Origin: Actinocrinis sp046724665
GTDB taxonomy: Bacteria; Actinomycetota; Actinomycetes; Streptomycetales; Catenulisporaceae
Assembly (NCBI GenBank): GCA_046724665.1
Contig: JBKOWZ010000305.1
Location: 1-5,422, forward strand
Length of the DNA stretch: 5,422 nt
Direction: 5' to 3'
Shown here: piece by piece, positions 1 through 5,394 of the stretch
Layout: each line of letters opens with the position of its first letter
Position numbering within the stretch: position 1 is the first letter of the stretch
Notes under the pieces: generated by a model
Databases searched by the model: none
What the model saw: only the letters and a program-made list of their open reading frames with translations
Told to the model about the DNA's origin: nothing
Program-made: the position numbers and the translations under genes

Positions 1-63
1 GGCGGGCCCTGGGCACGCGCCGGGCGGTGCGCGGGGCCCTGCCCCGGCCGGTCTCGGCAGCGC
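1..63. other. 3' flank of the binding-protein gene, small GC hairpin
   Basis: No gene is visible in these 63 bases. Positions 32-37 (CGGGGC) and 41-46 (GCCCCG) form a 6-bp stem with a 3-base loop. The octamer GGGCCCTG occurs twice, at 4-11 and 34-41. There is no T-tract, so a terminator call is not supported. In many sugar ABC operons the permease genes follow the binding protein, so they could lie just beyond the window on the minus strand; this is inference only. Confidence 0.25.
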
Positions 64-1449
64 TCACGAGGCGCTGACCTGGTACCCGTCGGAACGCGCG
101 TAGTTCTCGATCGCGCTCTGCCAGGCGGGCAGCAGCGAGACGATGCTCTTGCCCGCGTTCAGGCCCGGGGTGACGGTGGCCGCCCAGATCGCCTCCTGGC
201 TGAACTGCCCGTAGCCCCAGCCGGACCACACCTGGTTCGCGGCGGCCTGGAGCGGCCCGGTGATGTCGTTCGCGTAGTAGCCGGACGAGACCTGGTTCGC
301 CAGCCAGGTCTTGGCCGCCGCGGTGTACGCCGGGAACCCGGGGGCAAGCTTGCCCTGGTAGTCGTCGGCGGTGGTCACCCAGGTCAGGAACGCCGTGGCG
401 GCCTTGAGGTTCGCGCTGTGCGCGGACAGCAGCCAGGTGCCGCCGCCGACGTTGCCCACCGACGGCGACGCGTCGTCGGACCACTGCGGCATCGGGGCGA
501 CGCCGATCTGCCCGGCCGGGGTCTTGAAGGTGCCCTGGAACAGCGCGCCGCCGTACCAGGCCGGCCCGGGCAGCATCAGGATCTTGTCGGCGTAGTTCTT
601 GTCGAAGTCCGAGCTGAACACGCTGCTGAGCGAGATCGTCTTGTTCGCGATCAGGGTGTCGAGCAGCGAGGCCATCCTGGTGCAGTTGGCGCTCGTGGTG
701 TTCACCTTGACGGCCTTCGGGCCGGTGATCTGGTTCGCGCCGCACTTGCCGGCCCACAGGTAGATCTCCGGGGCGAAGGTGTCTCCGGCGTCGCCGACCA
801 GGTAGCCGGGGTGCTCGGCCGCGACCTTCTGGCCCAGTGCCCGGTACTGCTCCCAGGTGGTGGGAATCTGGTAGCCCCACTGCTTCATCAGCTTCGCGTC
901 GTACCACAGCACGGTCTGCGACAGGTCGTTGCGCAGGCAGTAGAGCGTGCCGTTCACGGTGCACGGGTCGTTCGCGCCGGTCGCCCACCCCGCGAGCGTC
1001 GCCTGCGGTATCAGGCCCTTGTTCAGCGGCGCGGTGAAGCCGGCCTGCACCGCCCAGGTGACCTCGTTGTTCTGCGAGCTGAAGACCACGTCCGGCCAGC
1101 CGCCGCGGGTGCGGTTGAACAGGCTCACCTTGGTCTGGAGGTAGTTCGAGCCGTTGGCGTCCCCGTCGTAGCTGACGATGTTCATCTTCACGTCCGGGTG
1201 CTGTTTCTGGTACAGCTGCGCGGCTTGGAGACGCGTCGAGTCCACCCATACGGTCAGCGTCCCGCCGGTCTGCGCCGCCGGCGTGAAGCCGTTCTGCGCG
1301 CCGGTGCCTGTGCTGCCTGTGCCGCTGCCGCCGCAGGCGGTGACGGCGGCGAGGGCGAACGTGCCGGCGGCGGCCAGCAGCGCCGCGCGTCCGCGGCCGC
1401 CGCCCCGGCTTCCCCTGATCGCGCCCGCGGCGCGGACTGAACCTGTCAT
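64..1449 (-). CDS. Sugar ABC transporter substrate-binding lipoprotein (family 1)
   Basis: This 461-residue protein is the extracellular solute receptor of a carbohydrate ABC importer, anchored to the outer face of the membrane by lipid. Residues 1-20 are Arg/Gly-rich, followed by a hydrophobic Ala-rich stretch (22-35) and the lipobox VTAC with Cys39 as the predicted lipidated residue. A Gly/Ser/Thr linker follows. The binding-protein fold starts near residue 63 (GGTLTVWVD) and shows family features: NYLQTKVSLFN near 102-112, GGWPDVVFSS near 116-125 and LWYDAKLMKQWGY near 181-193. Many Trp/Tyr residues suit sugar stacking. Cys163/Cys171 and Cys236/Cys256 could form disulfides. ATG 1449 is preferred over the adjacent GTG 1452 because GGAG (1455-1458) lies 5 bases from ATG but only 2 from GTG. 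The ligand is not readable from sequence; xylo- or arabino-oligosaccharides are inferred from the neighbours. No permease or ATPase gene is in the window. Confidence 0.92.
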   Translation of the reverse strand: MTGSVRAAGAIRGSRGGGRGRAALLAAAGTFALAAVTACGGSGTGSTGTGAQNGFTPAAQTGGTLTVWVDSTRLQAAQLYQKQHPDVKMNIVSYDGDANGSNYLQTKVSLFNRTRGGWPDVVFSSQNNEVTWAVQAGFTAPLNKGLIPQATLAGWATGANDPCTVNGTLYCLRNDLSQTVLWYDAKLMKQWGYQIPTTWEQYRALGQKVAAEHPGYLVGDAGDTFAPEIYLWAGKCGANQITGPKAVKVNTTSANCTRMASLLDTLIANKTISLSSVFSSDFDKNYADKILMLPGPAWYGGALFQGTFKTPAGQIGVAPMPQWSDDASPSVGNVGGGTWLLSAHSANLKAATAFLTWVTTADDYQGKLAPGFPAYTAAAKTWLANQVSSGYYANDITGPLQAAANQVWSGWGYGQFSQEAIWAATVTPGLNAGKSIVSLLPAWQSAIENYARSDGYQVSAS

Positions 1450-1487
1450 CACGACTCCACTGCGTTGTGGGAGGGCTTCGGGTACCC

Positions 1488-1517
1488 ATAAGAGCGGCCC
1501 ATGCCGGTTCGCGTCAA
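1488..1517 (-). promoter_or_regulatory. Candidate sigma70-like promoter for the binding-protein gene
   Basis: Reading the minus strand, TTGACG (1517-1512, 5 of 6 to the -35 consensus) and TCTTAT (1493-1488, 4 of 6 to the -10 consensus) are separated by 18 bases. Transcription would start near 1481, leaving a leader of about 30 bases before ATG 1449 with the GGAG ribosome site inside it. Actinobacterial promoters are loose, so this is a tentative call. Confidence 0.33.
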
Positions 1518-1540
1518 CAGGATGAGCCTACCTATTTTCA

Positions 1541-1555
1541 AGATCTTCCAGATCT
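1541..1555. promoter_or_regulatory. Inverted repeat AGATCT-TCC-AGATCT, candidate operator
   Basis: Two copies of AGATCT flank a 3-base spacer, giving a 15-bp dyad in the divergent region between the binding-protein gene and the GntR gene. It lies in an AT-richer island (about 1530-1600) within very GC-rich DNA and is centred about 67 bases upstream of the predicted start site of the binding-protein transcript. It could be bound by the adjacent GntR regulator. It does not match the usual FadR-subfamily pattern (tnGTa then tACna), so the assignment is uncertain. Confidence 0.35.
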
Positions 1556-1676
1556 GTGCTGGGAAAATGGAACAAAAGCCTCGGATAGATAGTACTCATC
1601 GCAGCCGGTGGCGTCGGTGCTGTGTATGCTCACGATGTTGGTGTGAGTGGGCCATACTCTTCGTGTGGTTCGTGAT

Positions 1677-1684
1677 GGAGGAGG
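1677..1684 (+). promoter_or_regulatory. Strong ribosome binding site that sets the GntR start
   Basis: GGAGGAGG sits 7 bases before GTG 1692. The open frame extends upstream to GTG 1647, but that start would place this near-perfect anti-16S match inside the coding region and has no comparable site of its own. A weak -10-like TATGCT (1625-1630) lies upstream without a convincing -35. Confidence 0.7.
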
Positions 1685-1691
1685 CAGGCCG

Positions 1692-2474
1692 GTGGATGGC
1701 ACGCCCACGCTGGCGGCGGGGGAGCTGCCGCCTGAGCAGGAGCGGGAAGTCGCGCCGGCGCCCAGTGCCTACCGGCCGGGTTACGAGCTGGTGGCCGAGC
1801 AGATCCTGCACCTGATAGCTGAGCTGCGGCTGGCGCCCGGAGACCGGATGCCGACCGAGAACGAGCTGGCCGCGCGGCTGGGCACCAGCCGGACCGTCGT
1901 GCGCGAGGCGGTCAAGATCCTCTCGGCGATCGGCCGGGTCAGCGCCCAGAAGGGCCGCGGCCTGTTCGTCGCCGACGACGAGGGCATGCTCGGCTCCACT
2001 CGCTGGGGCGGCTTCTTCCTGCCGACCGACCTCGACCACGTCTACCGGCTCTTCGAGTTCCGCCGGGTGCAGGAGACTGCGGCCGGCCGGCTGGCGGCGA
2101 CCCGCGCCACCCCCGCCGAGCTGCGCGCCATCGAGGCGGCCGCCCAGCTGTGCCGCGACGGCTACCGCACCGGACAGGTCGCGCTGTTCGACCGCGGAGA
2201 CGACGAGTTCCATCTCGGCATCGCCGCGGCGTCGCACAACCCGTTCCTCGTCGCCTCGGTGCGCGAGGCCCGCCGCCTGCAACGCCAGTCCAGCACGATC
2301 GGGCTGCACGGCACCGTCGGCGGGCACGCCGAGGGCGCGGTCGCCGAACACGACGCGATCTACCAGGCGATCCGCGACGGCAATCCGGAGGCCGCGGCCC
2401 AGGCCACGGCCGTGCACCTGGACAACACCCTCGAGGACTACCGGCGCGAGATCCAGCGCCGGCTGTTCGGCTGA
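1692..2474 (+). CDS. GntR-family (FadR subfamily) regulator with FCD domain
   Basis: This 260-residue cytoplasmic DNA-binding regulator has a winged helix-turn-helix at about residues 30-95: YELVAEQILHLIAE, then LAPGDRMPTENELAARLGTSRTVVREAVKIL with the recognition helix near 66-80, and a wing ending KGRGLFVAD. An all-helical FCD effector domain follows (about 113-255). It has the FRR..E segment near 123-128 and a metal-ligand set of one Asp and three His, read as Asp170 and His174 (DDEFH), His220 (EHDAIYQAI) and His242 (VHLDNTL). Such domains usually bind a metal plus a carboxylate or sugar-acid ligand, which relieves repression. Length is normal for the subfamily. The gene diverges from the transporter gene, and its 3' end faces the xylanase operon across a shared hairpin. 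Control of one or both is inferred from position. The effector is unknown; an aldonate or uronate from hemicellulose is a reasonable guess. Confidence 0.92.
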   Translation: MDGTPTLAAGELPPEQEREVAPAPSAYRPGYELVAEQILHLIAELRLAPGDRMPTENELAARLGTSRTVVREAVKILSAIGRVSAQKGRGLFVADDEGMLGSTRWGGFFLPTDLDHVYRLFEFRRVQETAAGRLAATRATPAELRAIEAAAQLCRDGYRTGQVALFDRGDDEFHLGIAAASHNPFLVASVREARRLQRQSSTIGLHGTVGGHAEGAVAEHDAIYQAIRDGNPEAAAQATAVHLDNTLEDYRREIQRRLFG

Positions 2475-2485
2475 CCGCGCGTTTA

Positions 2486-2530
2486 CCGCCTGCCTGCCGG
2501 AGCGGAAGCACCGCTCCGGCAGGCAGGCGG
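2486..2530. terminator. Bidirectional intrinsic terminator, perfect 20-bp stem
   Basis: The arms 2486-2505 and 2511-2530 are exact reverse complements around the 5-base loop AAGCA. The hairpin starts 12 bases after the GntR stop codon and ends 25 bases before the xylanase stop codon, so it lies between convergent genes and can end transcripts from both sides. There is no long U-tract on either side (CTGTCTTG follows on the plus strand, TAAACG on the minus), which is common for actinobacterial terminators. Confidence 0.85.
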
Positions 2531-2555
2531 CTGTCTTGAGGAACAGGTCCGGCGG

Positions 2556-2942
2556 CTAGCCGAGTTTCCACTGCTGGTTGCTGCCGCCGTTGCACGACCA
2601 CAGCTCGACTTGCGCGCCGTTGGCCGTGGAAGCGCCGGTGACGTCGAGGCAGAGGCCTGACTGTACGCCGGTGATGGTGCCGTTGGAGTTGATGTTCCAC
2701 TGCTGGTTCGTCTGGCCGTTACAGGACCAGGTCTCCACCTTGGTGCCGTTGGTGGTCTGGTGGTTGTAGGCGTCCAGGCACAGGGTCGTGCCGTTGAGTG
2801 TGACGGTCAGCTGGTTCGACGAGGTGTGCGTCCAGGACTGGTTGGCCTGCCCGCTGCAATCCCAGATCTGCGCCTGGGTGCCCAGTGTCGTGCTGGAGTT
2901 CGGCACGTCGAGGCACTTGCCGGCGCCCACCGCGTGCAGCGG
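2556..2942 (-). repeat. CBM13-encoding direct repeat, copy 1 (in the xylanase gene)
   Basis: This stretch encodes the 128-residue CBM13 and stop of the GH11 gene. It aligns without gaps to 3716-4102, offset by 1160 bp. By hand count 102 of 128 residues match (about 80%), and long runs of bases are identical, most strongly in the 3' third. Both copies end in TAG. Confidence 0.88.
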
Positions 2943-3689
2943 GCTGCCGCTTCCGCCGCCACCGCCTCCGCCACCTCCGCCGGAGGTTCCGCCGACGGTG
3001 ATGTTGGAGTTGCCGCTGCTCTGGTAGCCCTCGGTGGCCAGGATCATGTAGTTGTACTGACCCAGGTTCATCCCGTGGCTGGCCCAGGCGTCGAAGAAGT
3101 TGCCGGTGGTGATGCTGCCGCCGGTGCGCCGGGCCTGGCGTACGGCCCAGTACTGGTTGAAGGTGGCGGTGCCGATGATGGAGGGCTCGTTGTAGCGGGT
3201 CGTCTCGTAGATGTCGTAGGTGCCGCCGTCGCTGGTGACGGTGCCCTTGTAGCTGCCGGTGGGCCGGTAGCTGCCCCAGTTGTCCACGATGTAGTACTCG
3301 ACCAGCGGGTTGGTGGTCCAGCCGTAGAGGGAGAGGTAGGCGTTGCCGGAGGGGTTGAAGCTGCCGGAGTAGTTGACGGTCATCCGTCCGCCGGTGCCCC
3401 AGCCCACGCCGCCGACGAAGTTGTTGACGTTGCTCCAGGACGTGCTGTAGTTGCCTCCGGAGCCGAAGGTCATGCACGCGGAGCCGCCGCCGGCGGTCCA
3501 GAACGAGTAGTAGTAGCCGTTGGTGTTGCCGGTCTGGCTGTTGCAGATCGTCGTCGCGGCGCTGGCGGTCGTGGGCATCACGGCGGCCGCCAGGGCGAGC
3601 GCCGCGGCGCCGACGCCGCCGAGCAGCATCCTGATACGGCCGCGCCGGCGGCCGCTCCCGCGCGCGGGAGTGTCGTTCACGATGTTCAC
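2556..3689 (-). CDS. Secreted GH11 endo-1,4-beta-xylanase with C-terminal CBM13
   Basis: This 377-residue enzyme cleaves the beta-1,4-xylan backbone outside the cell. Residues 1-44 form a long signal peptide: an Arg-rich n-region (RRRGRIR), an Ala/Leu core, and likely cleavage at ASA|ATT. The GH11 jelly-roll spans about 45-234. PLVEYYIVDNW gives nucleophile Glu131 and LATEGYQSSG gives acid/base Glu220; both family signatures are intact. The thumb loop NEPSIIGT is present (168-174). Asn90, in the position of the Bacillus circulans Asn35, suggests a neutral rather than acidic optimum. A ten-Gly linker (237-246) leads to CBM13 (250-377), a beta-trefoil with three CLD...QxW repeats (QSW, QQW, QQW). 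It resembles Streptomyces XlnB/XlnC in the catalytic part. The frame is open to 4019, but the first 110 residues there merely overlap the upstream gene. GTG 3689 has GAGGAGAAGG before it. It is the second gene of an operon, 26 bp after the arabinofuranosidase. Confidence 0.95.
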   Translation of the reverse strand: MNIVNDTPARGSGRRRGRIRMLLGGVGAAALALAAAVMPTTASAATTICNSQTGNTNGYYYSFWTAGGGSACMTFGSGGNYSTSWSNVNNFVGGVGWGTGGRMTVNYSGSFNPSGNAYLSLYGWTTNPLVEYYIVDNWGSYRPTGSYKGTVTSDGGTYDIYETTRYNEPSIIGTATFNQYWAVRQARRTGGSITTGNFFDAWASHGMNLGQYNYMILATEGYQSSGNSNITVGGTSGGGGGGGGGGSGSPLHAVGAGKCLDVPNSSTTLGTQAQIWDCSGQANQSWTHTSSNQLTVTLNGTTLCLDAYNHQTTNGTKVETWSCNGQTNQQWNINSNGTITGVQSGLCLDVTGASTANGAQVELWSCNGGSNQQWKLG

Positions 3690-3696
3690 CTGAGTG

Positions 3697-3706
3697 CCTT
3701 CTCCTC
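3697..3706 (-). promoter_or_regulatory. Ribosome binding site of the GH11 gene
   Basis: On the minus strand GAGGAGAAGG lies in the 26-base gap between the two hydrolase genes. Its 3' AAGG is 7 bases from GTG 3689 and 16 bases from the alternative GTG 3680, so 3689 is the better start. The short gap and lack of a visible terminator support co-transcription with the GH54 gene. Confidence 0.65.
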
Positions 3707-3715
3707 GATCCGGTG

Positions 3716-4102
3716 CTATCCGAGGGTCCATTGCTGGTTGCTGCCGCCGTTGCAGGACCACAGCTCGACGAGGGCACCGTTGGCCGTGGACGCGCCGGTC
3801 ACGTCGAGGCAGAGGTTCGACTGCGCGCCGGTGATGGTGCCGTTGGCGTTGAAGTTCCACTGCTGGTTCGTCTGGCCGTTGCAGGACCAGATGATCACCT
3901 TCGTGCCGTTGGTCGTGCCGTGGTTGTTGGCGTCCAGGCAGAGCGTCTGGCCGCCCACCGACACCGTCAGCTGGCCCGACGTGGTCTTGGTCCAGGTCTG
4001 GTTCGCGGCGCCGTTGCACGAGTAGATCTGCTGCTGCGTGCCCAGCGTCGTCGTCGAGTTCGGGTCGTCAAGGCACTTGCTCGCACCCACGGCGTGCAAC
4101 GG
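3716..4102 (-). repeat. CBM13-encoding direct repeat, copy 2 (in the arabinofuranosidase gene)
   Basis: This is the partner of 2556-2942, in the same orientation. It encodes residues 366-493 of the GH54 protein, starting at PLHAVGASKCLDDPN and ending NGGSNQQWTLG. The three trefoil repeats each keep QxW (QTW, QQW, QQW). The first repeat reads CLDDPN where the other copy has CLDVPN. Confidence 0.88.
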
Positions 4103-5197
4103 ACCGGTCTTGGCGCCGGTGTTGCCGCCGCCGAACGAGTAGCCCGCCCCGGTCAGGTTGGTCTGCACGGCGTTCTCGGTGGCGTCGGTGGGGTAGCCGT
4201 TGGTGACCGCGCCCTCGAAGAAGTACCCGACGCCGCTGACGCTGTTGTCGCCGCCGGTGCCCAGCAGGATCGAGGAGTCGGTCTTCATCGGCGAGTAGCC
4301 CCTCGGCAGCGCCCCGGAGAAGCCCGTGGTCAGCCCGCCGCTGTTGGCGTTGCCGTACTTGATCGTGAAGTTGGTCGTGCCGTTGTTCTTCTCCATCGCG
4401 GTGACGAAGGGGAAGTTCACCCCGGTGTAGCTCGGCTGGTTCGGGCCGGTGCTCGAGCTGTACATGCCGTTCTCGAGGTCGGCCTCGACCCACGGGCCGG
4501 AACCGGTGCAGCCGCCGAACCAGCACGCGGTGCCCCACTCGATGGCGTTCATCGTGGCGTTGCCGGTGTCGGTGTGGCTGTTCTCGCCGCTGCCGTAGTC
4601 GAAGCAGCACCACTGGTTGACGTAGTTGGACGAGGTGACCATGTACACGCCCTCGGGCTGTGCGCCGGTCGGCACGCCCTTGGCGTAGTCCACGCGGTAG
4701 CCCACGCCCTGCGTGACCTTGACGCCGTAGGCCTTCTGCCCGCCCACGGTCAGCGGCAGCGCGGTGGCGTTGGCGCCGACGTCCGCGCCGTTGGGGCCCG
4801 GGCCCTTCCAGAAGCCGCCCCAGGAGATCGGCATGTCGTTGTGGTTCGCGGTCTGGTCGTAGATCTTGGTGATGGTGCAGTTGGTGCCGGCGCAGAACGA
4901 GTCCTGCTGCGCGGCGTTGGCGACCCCGCCCGCGGCGAGCAGGCCGATGTTCGCATAGCTGCCGTCAGAGGAGCGCTGGACCTGGTACAGCGGGCCGTCG
5001 TAGGCCGCGAACAGCGCGCGGGTGGTGCTGTGCGCGGTCACGCACGGCGTGCCGCCCGAGGCGTAGATGTCACAGGGGCCTGACGTCGCCGCGGTGGCAA
5101 CGGTGCTGGTCGCGGAGACCGGCACGGCGATCGCCGCCGCCATGAGACATGCGGCGAGCAGCCGCGTTCGCCGCCGAAACCTTGGAATCAGGGACAC
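3716..5197 (-). CDS. Secreted GH54 alpha-L-arabinofuranosidase with C-terminal CBM13
   Basis: This 493-residue enzyme removes alpha-L-arabinofuranosyl side groups from arabinoxylan or arabinan outside the cell. A basic n-region (RFRRRTR) and Ala-rich core (about 13-29) form a signal peptide, cleaved somewhere between residues 29 and 38. The catalytic domain (about 40-355) matches the fungal AbfB family: GPCDIY...TPCV...HSTTRALF at the start, IYDQ at 112-115 and the vicinal cysteines Cys197-Cys198 in CCFDYG. PWVEADLEN gives nucleophile Glu242 (Glu221 of Aspergillus kawachii AbfB), and LGTGGDNS gives acid/base Asp317 (Asp297 there). Cys42/Cys52 and Cys102/Cys107 correspond to its other disulfides. 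Cys225/Cys230 look like an extra pair. After a short Gly-rich linker, residues 366-493 are CBM13 rather than the fungal CBM42. GTG 5197 is chosen because GGAGG lies 5 bases upstream; GTG 5248 and ATG 5212 lack such a site. It is the first gene of the operon, followed by the GH11 xylanase. Confidence 0.93.
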   Translation of the reverse strand: MSLIPRFRRRTRLLAACLMAAAIAVPVSATSTVATAATSGPCDIYASGGTPCVTAHSTTRALFAAYDGPLYQVQRSSDGSYANIGLLAAGGVANAAQQDSFCAGTNCTITKIYDQTANHNDMPISWGGFWKGPGPNGADVGANATALPLTVGGQKAYGVKVTQGVGYRVDYAKGVPTGAQPEGVYMVTSSNYVNQWCCFDYGSGENSHTDTGNATMNAIEWGTACWFGGCTGSGPWVEADLENGMYSSSTGPNQPSYTGVNFPFVTAMEKNNGTTNFTIKYGNANSGGLTTGFSGALPRGYSPMKTDSSILLGTGGDNSVSGVGYFFEGAVTNGYPTDATENAVQTNLTGAGYSFGGGNTGAKTGPLHAVGASKCLDDPNSTTTLGTQQQIYSCNGAANQTWTKTTSGQLTVSVGGQTLCLDANNHGTTNGTKVIIWSCNGQTNQQWNFNANGTITGAQSNLCLDVTGASTANGALVELWSCNGGSNQQWTLG

Positions 5198-5202
5198 GAA
5201 GA

Positions 5203-5207
5203 CCTCC
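5203..5207 (-). promoter_or_regulatory. Ribosome binding site that sets the GH54 start
   Basis: GGAGG on the minus strand is followed by 5 bases and GTG 5197. With this start the signal peptide has a conventional short n-region (MSLIPRFRRRTR). Starts at 5212 or 5248 would add 5 or 17 residues, place GGAGG inside the gene and leave no clear ribosome site. Confidence 0.6.
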
Positions 5208-5281
5208 GTCATCGCAGATGCTTTCGCTGCCGGCGGGCGCAGCGGCACGACGGCACGCGCAAATGTGTGATCTCTTCATCC

Positions 5282-5299
5282 GATGTGTGCGCACACATC
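5282..5299. promoter_or_regulatory. Perfect 18-bp palindrome, probable operator of the hydrolase operon
   Basis: GATGTGTGC is followed at once by its exact reverse complement GCACACATC. The centre is about 94 bases upstream of GTG 5197, where a promoter or operator is expected. The half-site ATGTGTG recurs at 5263-5269 in the same orientation, 20 bp (about two helical turns) from the one at 5283-5289, suggesting cooperative binding. A CG centre with dyad symmetry is typical of LacI-family operators; the nearby GntR protein is another candidate. No convincing -35/-10 pair could be placed. Confidence 0.6.
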
Positions 5300-5314
5300 T
5301 GAAGCAATTTCAGA
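5298..5314. promoter_or_regulatory. Second inverted repeat TCTGAA-N5-TTCAGA, overlapping the palindrome edge
   Basis: Arms 5298-5303 and 5309-5314 are exact reverse complements with a 5-base spacer, sharing two bases with the 18-bp palindrome. The GAA...TTC core resembles the kind of dyad reported upstream of actinobacterial xylan genes, but the spacing differs from the short CGAA-N-TTCG form. It is probably a second regulator site or part of a composite operator. Confidence 0.4.
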
Positions 5315-5394
5315 CTTATTCGAGCTCATGTCGCCGTGTACACCGCGGGCGTGGTCCCCCCGCATCCCGCGCGCGGCGGCAACCCCCCCGCCGG

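Noticed and set aside
32..46. GC hairpin after the binding-protein stop as a terminator
   Set aside because: The stem is only 6 bp with no T-tract, and such receptors are often followed by permease genes in the same operon, so termination here is not supported.
418..1440. Long plus-strand open frame opposite the binding-protein gene
   Set aside because: It is antisense to a clear family member, is rich in Arg/Ala/Gly/Val as expected from third-position GC bias, and has no recognisable domain.
3627..3662. Possible twin-arginine export signal in the xylanase (RRRGRIRM)
   Set aside because: Some actinobacterial GH11 enzymes use the Tat route, but the S-R-R-x-F-L-K pattern is not met beyond the arginines, so Sec versus Tat is left open.
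3690..4019. N-terminal extension of the GH11 frame
   Set aside because: The 110 extra residues are Arg/Gln/Pro-rich out-of-frame translation of the GH54 CBM13 region, with no ribosome site at 4019, and they precede a complete signal peptide.
2760..4025. 421-codon plus-strand open frame opposite the xylanase gene
   Set aside because: Low-complexity Val/Ala/Gly/Arg composition, antisense to the GH11-CBM13 gene, which has intact catalytic motifs; a GC-bias shadow.
3713..5083. 456-codon plus-strand open frame opposite the arabinofuranosidase gene
   Set aside because: Same shadow composition, and it lies antisense to a complete GH54-CBM13 gene with all key residues.
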